A DNA stretch of 64,000 nt. It comes from Symsagittifera roscoffensis (taxonomy: Eukaryota > Xenacoelomorpha > Acoela > Convolutidae). Shown here in pieces: positions 12,401 through 21,900 of the stretch. The notes under the pieces are model-generated. The model was not told where the DNA came from. It saw only the letters and a list, made by a program, of their open reading frames with translations, and ran no database searches. The position numbers were made by a program, and so were the translations under genes. Numbering within the stretch: position 1 is the stretch's first letter; every line of letters begins with the position of its first letter. Location: assembly GCF_963678635.1 (NCBI RefSeq), contig NC_087063.1, positions 32,500,599-32,564,598 of the forward strand. The letters run 5' to 3'.

Positions 12401-14020
12401 AATTTTTGAAAAAATCACAAAAAAACATCATATCTCGAAAACTACAAGGATTTGAACTGAACAGTCGGCTCTTTTTCCTTTTCCCCTCACCTCACTCAAA
12501 CATGATTTTTATGGTCTAACGAGTTGTTTTACAAGGTTAATTATGAAGACCAAATATGTTTGTCATGGCCTAATTAGTCTGCATGGCAATTTTCATGACA
12601 ATCGGACAGAGTGAACAGTAACTTCAAGTATAAAAAATTGCAGGTGGGGGGAAAAGGAAAAAGAGCCGAACAGTCATATTTGGAGGCAAGATTTGTAACT
12701 CCTTGGAGTACTCTGACAGCACCCAACTACAGGGTTGGGAACTTCAAGTCTTGTAAATTATTTTATTATTTGAAATTTCTGAAAACTTTTGAAAAAATCT
12801 CAAAAATCGTCTTGTCTTGTCAACTAAAATGATTCGGGCATTCAAAATTGGAGGCCAAATTCGCAACCCGTAATTCGATATTGGGCTGCTGAATTTAAAC
12901 TCGGTAAAATAACCACTAAAATCAAATTGGAAAATCGAAAAAAATTCTCAACCATTGCAATATACGATATATCTTAAACATAAAAATAATACGTTGAAAA
13001 AGCTCAAACATGGCGAGATAGTGGAGCCCGCATTTAAATATATAATAGATATAGACTATTTGTGGTACCTGATTTTGTGTGGAAAATAAAAAGAAAAAAA
13101 GATACTAAAACACCCGAATACAAAGTTCCTCCACATTTTTCAAATGGTCAGAACAGCAGAACAGAGAGCTAAAATTTTACAACGAACAAATCTGCACGAC
13201 CTCATTAATACGTGAAACAATTGATGAATCATTAACAACATGCAATATAATTGTTAAATTACTTTTGGCAACATTTGAAGTGATTTTTCGCAACATAACT
13301 AAATTTATATTTTTGAGAAAAAAGTACAGAAATTTCCGTTAAAAAGCAAAGAACATACATCCATATTGTTGGCTAAAGCAGCTCCCGCCGTAGGTCCGTA
13401 TCCAGGTAAAATGGCCACTACTCCGGGAGGAAAGCCCGCCTCCTTGCACAGGGCAGCTATGTATAGAGCAGTGAGAGGGGTCTGCTCGGCTGGTTTACCA
13501 ATGAACACATTGCCACAGGCTAGGATAGGCGCTAGAAAAATACGAGAAAAATTCAGCTAGCTTTAATGAGAATATGCAGGTTTACACCGAAACAATCAAG
13601 TGCTTTCAGTTCTATTCTTTCCATGACATTCTAGAAAGTCTATTAGCTTCTTGCCTAGTTTCAGAGTGAACATGGCAATTGGGTAGTTCCATGGAGTGAT
13701 AGCAGCACAGACTCCAACTGGTTGTTTTTTTGTCACGGCAAAGTAGTCGCCGTCACAGGGAATATTCTGTCCACAGATCTTGTCACACCAACCCGCGTAG
13801 TATCTGATGACACCAGCTGTGAATTTGATGTCGTCCTTGGAATCCTGGAACAATTTTCCGCAATCGGCCGTTTCCAGCTCCGCCATGTACTCAATGTCTC
13901 TATAAATAGAGCTGACTGATTGAATTGACATTCTCCGACAACCTCTTGCTTTGACTTTTTATAAAAACTTTCCTTGTTTAAAGGTTCTATGCAAGATTTC
14001 CGCATGTCGGCGTAAACTTT

Positions 14021-14061
<41 letters not shown>

Positions 14062-14573
14062 AAAGATTTAGAGACAGTTCTCAAGGGTTCGCACCCAGAT
14101 TCAAGCTCATCAGTTTAGCTTTATCTTGTTCGTGATGTTACAGTTTCCACATCTGCATATTATTCTCCATGTGCATTTTTGAACAAACACAGGACAGAAA
14201 ATCATTGGTCTCACCGCTCAAATAGATCTGCCAACTTCAGAAGCAGCATTCCTTTTTTGGAAGCATCAATTGATCTCCAGGCAGATCCAATTTGGAACGC
14301 TTTCTTCGCAAGTTCAACAGCAACGTCCACATCAGCTTTATCAGCCTCACATATATCAGCTAGTTTGGTTCCATCAGCTGGATTGACTGTTTCAAAGGTC
14401 TTCCCAGATTTGGCTTCATGCCACTCATTGTTGTAGAACAACTTCGTGTATTTCACAGAAACTGACATTTTTCGAGCAAATCTAACCACTACGAAGCATG
14501 AAAATCTGTAATTCGATCTTAAATGATGACAAAACAAATGATGCAAGCTTTGGCTATGACGTAATAAAATCAT
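204..14573 (-). CDS. ALDH: Aldehyde dehydrogenase (ALDH1/ALDH2 class), 5 exons, 3' end outside window
   Basis: NAD-dependent oxidation of aldehydes to carboxylic acids, a homotetramer in the cytosol or mitochondrial matrix (family knowledge). Five exons on the minus strand join in phase with splice sites at each border. Seen in order: N-terminal ALDH start ([19 protein letters not shown]), PWNYP (catalytic-site Asn), [24 protein letters not shown] (cofactor contact), LELGGKSPN (catalytic Glu), [12 protein letters not shown] (nucleophile Cys, middle of three), EIFGPVQ and FTKDIDK. About 435 residues are coded here of the usual ~500; the C-terminal VNCY...GRE..G part must lie left of position 1. 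No stop or frameshift was seen, so this is probably a live host gene. Two in-frame ATGs are possible, at 14573 and 14468. Cytosolic ALDH1A and mitochondrial ALDH2 cannot be separated by eye. Confidence 0.95.
420..895 (-). other. ALDH intron 4, no other feature
   Basis: AT-rich intron of 476 bases bounded by a GT donor (895-894) and an AG acceptor (421-420). No ORF, RNA or repeat was recognised, except that 851-895 has a decayed copy in intron 3 at 2460-2503. Confidence 0.85.
896..1285 (-). CDS. ALDH: ALDH exon 4 (catalytic Glu and Cys)
   Basis: Follows a TTTTCAG acceptor. It codes 130 codons from [13 protein letters not shown] to ESGKKEGAK, ending before GTTTGA. It holds the active-site Glu in LELGGKSPN and the nucleophile in GQCCCAG. 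The segment after MLAETRTVG reads [14 protein letters not shown] where the family usually has a V-G-D-P-F-D type loop, a mild local difference. Confidence 0.95.
2017..2087 (-). repeat. tRNA-derived SINE head or tRNA pseudogene
   Basis: On the minus strand a Pol III A-box-like string TGGCTTAGTGGTTAG (2062-2076) is followed about 30 bases on by a B-box-like GATTCGAAGC (2023-2032). Spacing fits a tRNA, but the acceptor arm pairs only in part and the B box departs from GGTTCGANNCC. A tRNA-derived SINE or dead tRNA is more likely than a working gene. Confidence 0.55.
2460..3133 (-). pseudogene. Decayed copy of ALDH exon 4 end and intron 4 start, split by an insertion
   Basis: 2460-2520 matches 851-911 (intron 4 plus the last codons of exon 4) at roughly 75-80 percent by eye. 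3111-3133 matches exon 4 bases 912-934 exactly over 23 bases. The two pieces adjoin in the source, so one duplicated block was split by about 590 bases with TCTTTT at both joints. The inserted part was not recognised. This is a relic, not an exon in use. Confidence 0.6.
3640..4150 (-). mobile_element. Antisense LINE relic, C-terminal RT region (Jockey/RTE-like)
   Basis: Minus-strand reading from 4150 down gives pieces typical of the thumb and C-terminal part of APE-type LINE proteins: a [12 protein letters not shown] block, then [11 protein letters not shown], then [19 protein letters not shown] near 3800. Frames change and stops interrupt, so it is an old 5'-truncated copy. The copia-like element begins directly beside it at 4152, possibly inserted at its edge. 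Clade not resolved. Confidence 0.6.
4152..4249 (+). repeat. Possible 5' LTR of the copia-like fossil
   Basis: Begins TGTAACGG and ends CAACA, two bases before the primer-site-like sequence. It resembles 10624-10717 over its length (shared TGTAAC start, TTTATTCAGATAT-like middle). Only about 98 bases long and diverged, so the pairing is tentative. Confidence 0.45.
4252..4262 (+). promoter_or_regulatory. Possible primer-binding site (initiator tRNA-Met type)
   Basis: TGGTAGCAGGA nearly matches the complement of the 3' end of animal initiator tRNA-Met (TGGTAGCAGAG) and lies two bases after the putative LTR end, the normal place for reverse-transcription priming. Confidence 0.5.
4526..4596 (+). 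repeat. 71-bp target-site duplication, left copy
   Basis: Matches 8657-8727 with one difference in 71. It is part of the copia-like gag and stands directly before the LINE start. Confidence 0.85.
4611..7764 (+). pseudogene. LINE ORF: APE endonuclease + reverse transcriptase + zinc fingers, frameshifted
   Basis: Two overlapping frames (4611-6461 and 6415-7764) make up one protein broken by one frameshift just before RT motif B. Seen in order: APE core GGDFNASIG and SLSDHWP (the N-terminal APE motifs were lost with the 5' truncation); [29 protein letters not shown]; motif A as [10 protein letters not shown], where the family's catalytic Asp is Asn; motif [17 protein letters not shown]; motif [12 protein letters not shown]. 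The last 100 residues hold three zinc fingers: CSVEGC...H....H near 7470, CKKC...H...C near 7570, CPTCG...H....H near 7690, likely nucleic-acid binding. The frameshift and the D-to-N change make this copy inactive. Confidence 0.9.
7948..8563 (+). pseudogene. SGNH/GDSL-hydrolase-like ORF of the LINE, broken
   Basis: Starts at ATG 7948, 184 bases after the RT frame ends. Pieces in neighbouring frames show the SGNH blocks in the right order and spacing: block I-like TCGVLGSSS near 8090, block [11 protein letters not shown] near 8230, block [14 protein letters not shown] near 8475-8520. The middle reads [20 protein letters not shown]. Esterase-like SGNH domains are known in ORF1 of CR1-type LINEs, where they precede the RT ORF; here the frame follows it. 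A stop near 8069 and at least two frameshifts break it. The fold call rests on motif order only. Confidence 0.65.
8657..8727 (+). repeat. 71-bp target-site duplication, right copy
   Basis: Second copy of 4526-4596. Gag-like coding ([15 protein letters not shown]) begins at its end and continues to the right. Confidence 0.85.
8728..10623 (+). other. Right part of the copia-like fossil, mostly unreadable
   Basis: 8728-8990 is gag-like, 9980-10370 is RT-like. Between about 9080 and 9970, and from 10370 to 10623, no domain was recognised. No host gene seen. Confidence 0.6.
10624..10717 (+). repeat. Possible 3' LTR of the copia-like fossil
   Basis: Starts TGTAACAG and ends AAAACA, like 4152-4249 with many differences. 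No clear polypurine tract precedes it and no flanking target duplication was found, so this is the weaker of the two ends. Confidence 0.4.
11010..11180. repeat. GATA-rich simple sequence
   Basis: Repeated GATAGATA-type strings mixed with A-runs, an impure tetranucleotide microsatellite inside intron 3. Confidence 0.75.
11340..12880. repeat. ~165-bp degenerate tandem repeat, about 9 units
   Basis: A landmark like CGTCATATCTCGAAAACTAC recurs at about 11422, 11586, 11754, 11926, 12091, 12264, 12425 and 12805, spaced 161-173 bases except where a MITE sits. Each unit also carries CAACTACAGGGTTGG and ATTTGGAGGCAAGATT variants. Units differ widely from one another, so the array is old. It has no coding content. 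Confidence 0.85.
12467..12667. mobile_element. 201-bp MITE with ~26-bp TIRs and 8-bp TSD (hAT-like)
   Basis: Ends are inverted repeats: left GGCTCTTTTTCCTTTTCCCC, right its complement, continuing to about 26 bases with one mismatch. GAACAGTC flanks both sides (12459-12466 and 12668-12675) and is part of the 165-bp tandem unit, so the target is known. An 8-bp duplication fits hAT-type transposases. It is non-autonomous and has no ORF. Confidence 0.88.
13359..13531 (-). CDS. ALDH: ALDH exon 3
   Basis: Begins after a CTAG acceptor with CG completing an Ala codon, then [19 protein letters not shown] through [18 protein letters not shown] to NNMD. It ends before a GTATGT donor. It codes 57 full codons and leaves phase 0. 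The next exon ([13 protein letters not shown]) is 12,073 bases away. Confidence 0.94.
13655..13899 (-). CDS. ALDH: ALDH exon 2, ends at a GC splice donor
   Basis: Starts after a TATAG acceptor with the last base of the split Arg codon, then [17 protein letters not shown] to [13 protein letters not shown]. The frame stays open past the exon but stops looking like ALDH after KL. Joining at AG|GCAAGA and the next acceptor at 13532 restores [10 protein letters not shown], so the donor is GC, not GT. Length 245 bases. Exon and phase are firm because the family alignment continues without a gap. Confidence 0.92.
14020..14180. repeat. (TAG)n microsatellite with attached SINE-like sequence
   Basis: About 13 TAG units (14021-14060) followed by CTCAAGGGTTCGCACCC, B-box-like, and ending near TTCTCCATGTGCAT. 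The same order recurs at 14756-14915. Lies in ALDH intron 1. Confidence 0.6.
14215..14573 (-). CDS. ALDH: ALDH exon 1 (start ATG at 14468 or 14573)
   Basis: From ATG 14468 the exon codes [14 protein letters not shown] through LLKLADLFE and two bases of the next codon, then a GTGAGA donor at 14214. This start fits the length of cytosolic family members. A second in-frame ATG at 14573 adds 35 residues with five Arg, one Lys, four His and no Asp or Glu, as in mitochondrial import presequences. Both starts may be used, or the upstream part may be 5' UTR; the sequence does not decide. No TATA box was seen just upstream. Confidence 0.9.
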
Positions 14574-14689
14574 TAAACCTGAAGTGGCCTATCCATATTT
14601 CAGAATCACTGTAGTGGTAACTAGGTCAGGCAGCTTCTGACCACTAGAATTATGTAGGGAAACGGAAGTTTCCTTGTTAGTAAATTGTT

Positions 14690-15640
14690 AAGATCATAAC
14701 TTGAAACTTTTTAATAATCAGAAGGTCAAAAGTATTATAGTAACCGAGGTTACAGTTAGTAGTAGTAGGTAGTAGTAGTACGTAGTAAGTAGTAGTAGTA
14801 AGTAGTAGTAGGTCAGTCTTTAGAGCTCTTGGCTCAAGGGTTTGAACCCCACAGTTTTGGTCACTTATATTTTCGCAATTGCCAAAATTGCAGATGATTC
14901 TCCATGTGCATGAGTTATTTCAAAATATTGTTCAAAAAATTTCCAGTAGATTTTTGTTAAAACTGGCTTCGTCACCTCGCTAATCTCGTAGTTTAATTTC
15001 TTTGTGATGATGTTTAACAGTCTGCTAGATCTCTTCCAGAAGTTTTCATAGGCTTTTTTTTGTTCTTGTTTTTTTTCTATATTTATTTGATTACCGCTGG
15101 TTTGTCTTGTATTGATGTCAATTCCAGGGTTGTTCTTTATTGATATGGGTTTTCTGATGTTGTAGTCCCTTCATAACGTATCCCAGTCAAAATCCTTGGA
15201 ATTTTCTCGATTATAGAAGTGATGATGACAAAAAAAAAGGTGATGATAAGTGTTGATGTCTTACAATTAAACTCGATACATGTTACGTTTCTTCAATAAG
15301 AACACGCAACTCATAAAAAATTTCGTCGAAAGTTGTTTTGTCAATTATTGTTCTGAGCACGCAAGCGGCATTCGCAATCTGAACTGCCAGGGAGATTCTC
15401 TGTTTTAAAAAGCTGCCTGCTTTGAGTTCCTCAGTGCATAAGCTTAGGTTCTTACGAAGCTTGCTCAAAAAAAACCTTTGCCGGGGCCGGCCGCGCCCTG
15501 AATCTCAAAAGCTAGCGGTTGAGAAAGATACCCATCATGTATTAAGTCTTTTTATTTGTCAATTTTCAGTCTTCCGCTTCAGTGGCATCCGAACCAGGGT
15601 TATAAACAGACCCGTCAAAATCCTTGGATATGGACACTGA
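14690..15640 (-). mobile_element. PHD-LINE family, 3' fragment, antisense
   Basis: Minus-strand 15640-15280 codes the last residues of the LINE protein found at 58.7-60.8 kb (KAGSFLKQRISLAVQIANAAC and NPGSDATEAED-type pieces). 3' UTR follows to about 14690, ending with the GTAACCTCGGTTACT string seen at 60932. It is broken by frame changes and by the insertion at 14756-15170. Confidence 0.75.
14756..15170. repeat. Second (TAG)n-linked SINE-like repeat, inserted in a LINE 3' end
   Basis: Impure TAG repeats, then CTCAAGGGTTTGAACCCC (B-box-like) and TTCTCCATGTGCAT, as at 14020-14180. The PHD-LINE 3' UTR stops at about 14755 and resumes at about 15170, so some 415 bases were inserted there. The part from 14916 to 15170 was not recognised. 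Confidence 0.5.
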
Positions 15641-15654
15641 ACTTGAACTAGTTT

Positions 15655-16694
15655 GGCAAAGGTCAAAAATATTTAATGCGTTGACAGTTCTCAAACATCA
15701 TAAATAATTCATGACATGTGCTAAACTGGTTCAAGTTATGATCTTTATATGACGCACAGCGTCCTTTTTGCGCCCCTCCCAGAATGCTTGATTTTTTTGT
15801 TGCCGGAACTGGCGCCGCCTGAAACAGTGGATAGGCATTTAAGAGTCTTTGCCTTCTATGCCACCCAGATAAAGGCGGAAGAAATAACTAACTCAAGCTA
15901 CTGGTTGAAACCCGAAATAATCACCTAGATCCAGAGGCGAGAAAAGTCTTCAATAAAGGAGGCCTAGAAGCCTCAGAATATGTGTTCAGCCATAAAGTGG
16001 ACACTCAAATAGGAAGTTCGTCTTTTTGACAAAATTGTTGATGTGCTCCATAAATATAGTCCCCTATAACGTGCTAAAAGTGGTAAAAATGTATCATGGG
16101 ACACACACTGATTTGCAAAATCACCCACCGTAATTGCTCGGTCGTAAAGGGCCACTGAATGATCAACCCAACAGGTCTTTTCGGGGAATAGAACAAAGAT
16201 TGAGTCTAATCTAAATTTAAAACTCGAATTATCTATAGATGCTTTAAAATTTGTACTTAAAGTTGATCTCGCAGTTTCTGAGATAATACAGGACTCTAGT
16301 ATTGAAAATTTTTGTCAAGGAAGGGTTTATGAGCCAACTGATTGCTCTGAATCTTCAACTTTTACGATATTTCCGGGTTGCCCCGTTTCTATCCTTAATC
16401 TGGGTAAAAATTGATTTCCCCAGAATACGAATTTTTGCACTTGTCAGAGTTATTTAGTGCGTTGACAGTTCTCAGGCTTTATAAGTTTGCAAGGATCTTC
16501 GCCAAACTAATTCAGCTTATGATAATTGGAATTTACTTACAAGGAAACTTCCGTCTCCCGACAAATACAAATTTCAAGAAATGAAAAAAAAATGCAAAAA
16601 AGCTTGAACTCATGACGCGAAAATTTCTTCATAAGTAGTCAATACCTAGGAAATTTTCACACTGAATATTTAAAAAAAAGACATTTTCTTTTTT
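15655..16694. other. Unassigned DNA with one ~90-bp repeat pair
   Basis: 15655-15745 and 16435-16525 share GCGTTGACAGTTCTCA and flanking similarity, a dispersed repeat. Between them nothing was identified; 15770-15960 has a richer base mix and a short open stretch (FYATQIKAEEITNSSYWL) of unknown origin. Confidence 0.5.
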
Positions 16695-17000
16695 TTGGGA
16701 TAATCAGAAGGTCAAAAGTATCATTGTAACCGAGGTTACAGTCAGGAATCACTTTACACATTTTTCAGTCAAAACCCTCAAAGTTTTCTGGATATGGAAG
16801 TAATAATGTTCAAGAGGGGATGATTAGTGTTTATATGTTTAAAAACAAACTCGATACGCGTTACGTTTCTTCAATAAAAACACGTATTTCAACACGAGAA
16901 AATATTAACAAAAATATATTGTGTTACAAGTAAGTTTCGTCGAAAAAAATTTTGTCAACTATTGTGCCTAGTACGCAAGCGGCGTTCACATTACATTAAA
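16695..17000 (-). mobile_element. PHD-LINE family, second antisense 3' fragment
   Basis: Shares with 14690-15300 the string AATCAGAAGGTCAAAAGTAT, GTAACCGAGGTTACAG, the ACGCGTTACGTTTCTTCAAT block and the GTACGCAAGCGGCGTTC end of coding. Only the 3' UTR and a few codons remain. Confidence 0.7.
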
Positions 17001-18900
17001 TCTGCAAATAAACGTTTCGACCCATTGTTAGTGCATCTTTAGCTTTGAAATATACACTAGTAGACAAAATTAAGCAAAAATTCAAGAGCTTACTCCCTAG
17101 ACCTAAAATGTCGTTTTTAGAATCCATTTTGGACATTTCGTTTAAAACGGACGAAAAATTTTACATACCCTCTAGCCTTTCCAGACCCAGATTTTTTTCT
17201 AAGTGTTTGAAACCAAATATTGATAGTTTAGACAAGGGTAGCTTTGGTCATTTGCTATGCGTCTATGTAAAACTCTTACCAGTTTCGAAGAAAACTGTTC
17301 AAAAATATTTGGGTAAAAAAACGGTAAATTCCCACGCAGTTTTAACGCAAGAACACGGAACTTGAACGAATACTAGACGAAAATCTAGGAATTTTACCGC
17401 AGACAATTAATTTTATATCAACTGTTTGAAATTTGGAATAAACATTTCCGACTCTCTGATTAACTTTTGAATTTTTGGCGTTGTGAAGTGCTTTTTAATT
17501 TTTGCGTTGTGAATTGCTTTTTAGTTTTGGCGTGGTGAATTGGTTTGTAGAATTCGGCGCTGCAAATGCGATCCAAAAAATGTTGTTAAACCATAGAACG
17601 AAGGTTTTGCTACAACTGACATCAAGAGGTCTGTACACCTAAAAGTCAAAGAACTGGAAATGTGAAGGATTTTTAAAATCAAATGTTATAATGATTAAAA
17701 ACTATGATTATCTTAGAATATTACATAATATTGAATCGATTTTTTCTAGAAATTGCTTTTCGGGACTCGTTTTGTTCTCCAAAACACTTCCGAATCGATA
17801 CCCAAGTTTCTCGACCTTGTTTAATCAAAATCTGCGGTCGAACTACTTCTACTAATTATATATCTTTTAATTCAAAAAGAAATGGAATCGAGCTAAGTTT
17901 TCAAGCGTAAAGTTTTGGCTCCTGTACTCGTATCGTGTTCAATTGGGGCTCGCGTTTACTTATTTGGATTGCCTCCAATGAAAACATCTGCTCAACTACA
18001 TTGCTTTTGTCAGTTTATTGCCATTAAATTAACTTAGATTGTCCACAGCATTCTGCGACAAGCTATCCAACTACCACGTCTTTTTATTTGATGCTCTGTT
18101 ATCCATAAAACTAGATGTCGGCCGTTTGTCAACAGAGATGGAGGTACATCCACTACATTTGGTTTCATAAACGACGTTGTATTACAAGTTACAATCGAAA
18201 ACTGACCTAAGCGACGGCTTGAGCTTTGAAATTTTTTTTCAAGTTTGAACTTAAGTTTTCTCGAAGATCGTATATAGTACAACGAAATGTTAATTTTCTA
18301 GCAATATTAGTTTCAATTTTGGCTTTCGGTGGGATTTTGATGTTTTAGTTAGAAGCTTTTGTCCCAAATATTTTTCAAAAATGACCTTGAACAAATTCTG
18401 ATTTTGCACTTATTTTGTCCATGGTGTGACTAGTACTTACAAAATGATCAAAAACAATCAAAATGACAAACATATTAATAATTAAAGTTAATTTATTACA
18501 TAACATCTAATATGCAATCAATTTCGAAAACTCCCGCCAAAACGTCATTTAGAGTTTTTTTTCCTAGTTTCCCACTTTAAAACTTTTGATCAGATTTTGT
18601 TCTTTAAGCCAATATTTCAATTTTTAAACCATTTTTTTTGTTTATGCAAATATTTTTGATTTGAAGCTACAGCTTCAGTGTCAGCTTTCTGCTCTTTAGT
18701 TCGTTTAGTGTGTTGAGCCCCGGTTTCGCTTTTCTAATATACAGCCTTTTTGATGTTAAAAACTAAAATTTGCTCTACTGGTCAATGATCTTGCAATTTA
18801 ACTCTGAGCCGCCTGACAGTTTTAGTTATCCCCCACGGAAACATGGTGGTAAGGTACTTGTAGATTTAGCTTAAATTATTCTAGAAATTCAAAGAGCTGT
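17001..18900. other. AT-rich DNA, no gene recognised
   Basis: The longest frame is 17045-17365 (+, 106 residues, lysine-rich, no known motif, AT-driven). No RNA, repeat or splice pattern could be supported. The polymerase-derived satellite begins just after. Confidence 0.5.
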
Positions 18901-18904
18901 ATGG

Positions 18905-21900
18905 AGATCTTTTTTTTCTTCGAAGCTCAAAAAGTGAGACTTTTTCAAACAAAAGAAGTCAGTAATTTTTTCTCTTCAGTTGCATTAATTGAGTTTTTTT
19001 CAATTGTTTGTTGGCTCTGTTGATTTTTTTTCGAATCAGCGTGTAAAATTTTTTTCTTGGCGTTTTTTTCATGTATCTGCAAAAAGCAGCTGACTAAGTT
19101 TATGCTGATGGCTACTGAAATTTCTAAAAAGCATGTTAATTGAACAAAAAAAAATTAAATTAATAAAAGTCATATTATCACAGCAACGTTTTGAGTTTTA
19201 CTACAATGCTTACGTCAAATCTTTGTTTTTTTTTATTTTTGATTTCTTCCTTGAAAACTTCCCTAATCTGTTGAAAAGAACTGAGTCGTTTTTTAGTTTG
19301 CTCATTTATCCCGACTTGATAACCCACGATTTATCGGCTTGAAATTTACACTTTTGTCAAGAACTTGTGTGTATTTAGACATGGGTACATATTCAGTAAC
19401 TTTTATTGACATCTTTTCTACAAAAATTGGTTTTATCAGGCTTACTGCCATAGCAAAAATACATGCGGCTTCACAGGCACAAATCATCAGTACAACCAAA
19501 ATCTTCTTGGATTAATCCATGGTACCGTTCATTGAGTTTTTTTGTAAACGGCGCAGCCAAGTGCGCAAGAAATTTTTTTTCTTTGCATCGCCTATAAGAT
19601 CTTATCTGCAAAAGAATCTGTTTCCAGTGTGTTTCTTTCTCATATAGAGATTTTTTTGGTTTTTGATTTCATCCTTGAAAACTTCCCTAATCTTGAAAAC
19701 TTCCCTAACAAATTTCAAAAAAGTATGTTGAACAAAAAAAATTATATTAACAAAAGTCATATAAATCACAGCAACGTTTTGAGTTTTACTACTTTTTTTT
19801 CGAAGTTCAAAAAGTGAGACTTTTTCAAACAAAACAAGTCAAAAGTTTTTCTTTTCGTTGCGTTTATTGAGTGTTTTTCAATTGCCTGTTATCTATTTCG
19901 ATTTTTTTTCCGACTCGGCGTGTAAAGTTTTTTCTTTGGCGTATTTTTCCATCTATCTGCAAAAAACAGCTAACTAAGTTTATGCTGAATGCTACTGAAA
20001 CTTCTAAAAAGCATGTCAATTGAACAAAAAAAAGTCATAATATCACAGCAACGTTTTGACTTTTATTACAATGCTTAAGTCAAATCTTTATGGTTACTTT
20101 TTTTTATGGATTTCGTCCTTGAAAACTTCCTAATCTGTTGAAAGGAACCGAGTCGTTTTTTAGTTTGCTCATTTATCCCGACTTGATAATCCACGATTTG
20201 TCGGCTTGAAATTTACACCTTTGACAAGAACTTGTGTTTATTTAGACATGGGTACATATTCAGTAACTTTTGTTGACACCTTTTCTACAAAAAATGGATT
20301 TATCAGGCTTGCTGCCATTGCAAATATACATGTGTCTTCACAGGCACAAATCATCAGTACAACCAAAATCTTCCTGGATTAATCCAAGATATTGTTCAAT
20401 GAGTTTTTTTTGTAAACGGCGCAGCCAAGTGCGCAAGAAAAAATTTTCTTTGCATCGGCTATAAAATCGTATCTGCAAAAAATCTGTTTCCAATGTGTTT
20501 CCTTCCTTCTCAAATGGAGATCTTTTTTTTCTTCGAGGTTCAAAAAGTGAGACTTTTTCAAAGAAAACAAGTCAATATTTTTTTATTTTTCGTTGCATTC
20601 ATTGTATGTTTTTCATTTATCTGTTTTCTATGTTGATTTTTTTCCAAATTGGCGTGTAAAGTTTTTGTCCTGGCGATTTGTTTCCATCTGTCTGCAAAAA
20701 GCAGCTGACTGAGTTTATGCTGAAGGCTAATGAAATTTCAAAAAAACTTGTTGAACAAAAAAAATTATATTAACAAAAGTCATATAAATCACACCAACGT
20801 TTTGAGTTTTACTACAATGCTTACGTCAAATCCTAATAGTTTGTTTTTTGTTTTGGATTTCATCCCTGAAAGCTTACCTAATCGGTTGAAAGGAACTGAG
20901 TCCTTTTTTAGTTTGTTCTTTTATCCGGACTTGATAATCCACAATTTGTGGGCTTGAAATTTCCCCATTTCTCAAGAACTTGTATGTACTTAGACATGGG
21001 TACATATTCAGTAACTTTTGTTGACACTTTTCTACGAAAATTGGTTTTATCAGGCTTACTGCCATAGCAAAAATACATGTGGCGTCACGGGCACAAATCA
21101 TCAGTACAACCAAAATCTTCTTGGATTAATCCATGTTGCCGTTCATTGAGTTTTTTTTGTAAACGGCGCAGCCAAGTGCGCAAGAAAATTTTTTCTTTGC
21201 ATCGCCAAAAGATCTTATCTGCAAAACAATCTGTTTCCAATGTGTTTCTTTCTCATATAGAGATCTTTAATTTCGAAGTTGAAAAAGTGAGATTTTTTCA
21301 ATCAAAACAAGTCAAAAGTTTTTCTCTTTCTTTGCGTTTATTGAGTGTTTTTCAATTGCCTGTTATCTATTTCGATTTTTTTTTCGACTCGGCGTGTGAA
21401 ATTTTTTCTTTGGCGTATTTTTCCATCTATCTGCAAAAAGCAGCTAACTAAGTTTATGCTGAATGCTACTGAAACTTCTAAAAAGCATGTTAATTGAACA
21501 AAAAAAATTAACAAAAGTCATAATATCACAGCAACATTTTGAGTTTTACTACAATTCTTACGTCAAATCTTTATGGTTTTTTTTTATTTTTGATGTCGTT
21601 TTTTAGTTCGATCATTTATCCCGACTCGATAATCCACGATTTTTTGGCTTGAAATTTACACTTTTGTCAAGAACTTGTGTGTACTTAGACATGGGTACAC
21701 ATTCAGTAACTTTTATTGACACCTTTTCTACCAAAATTGGTTTTATCAGGCTTACTGCCATAGCAAAAATACATCTGGCTTCACAGGCACAAATCATCAG
21801 TACAACCAAAATCTTCTTGGATTAATCCATGTTACCGTCCATTGAGTTTTTTTTTGTAAACGGCGCAGCTAAGTGCGCAAGAAAATTTTTTCTTTGCATC

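Larger units (their letters stand above)
1286..13358 (-). other. ALDH: ALDH intron 3, 12 kb, repeat-filled
   Basis: The intron between exons 3 and 4, GT donor at 13358 and AG acceptor at 1287-1286. It holds a tRNA-like repeat, an exon-4 relic, an antisense LINE relic, a copia-like fossil with a nested LINE, GATA-rich sequence and a 165-bp tandem array with a MITE. Stretches with nothing recognised: 1286-2016, 2088-2459, 3134-3640, 10720-11010 and 12880-13358. Confidence 0.9.

Noticed and set aside
13596-13654. Extension of ALDH exon 2 in its open frame past KLG ([11 protein letters not shown])
   Set aside because: It does not fit the family, and the GC donor with the next acceptor restores the conserved sequence exactly.
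14736-14750. GTAACCGAGGTTAC near-palindrome as a regulator binding site
   Set aside because: It recurs at 16729 and (complement) 60932 at the same place in the PHD-LINE 3' UTR, so it is part of the element.
17045-17365. 106-residue plus-strand ORF as a host gene
   Set aside because: AT-driven, no motif, no splice or promoter support.
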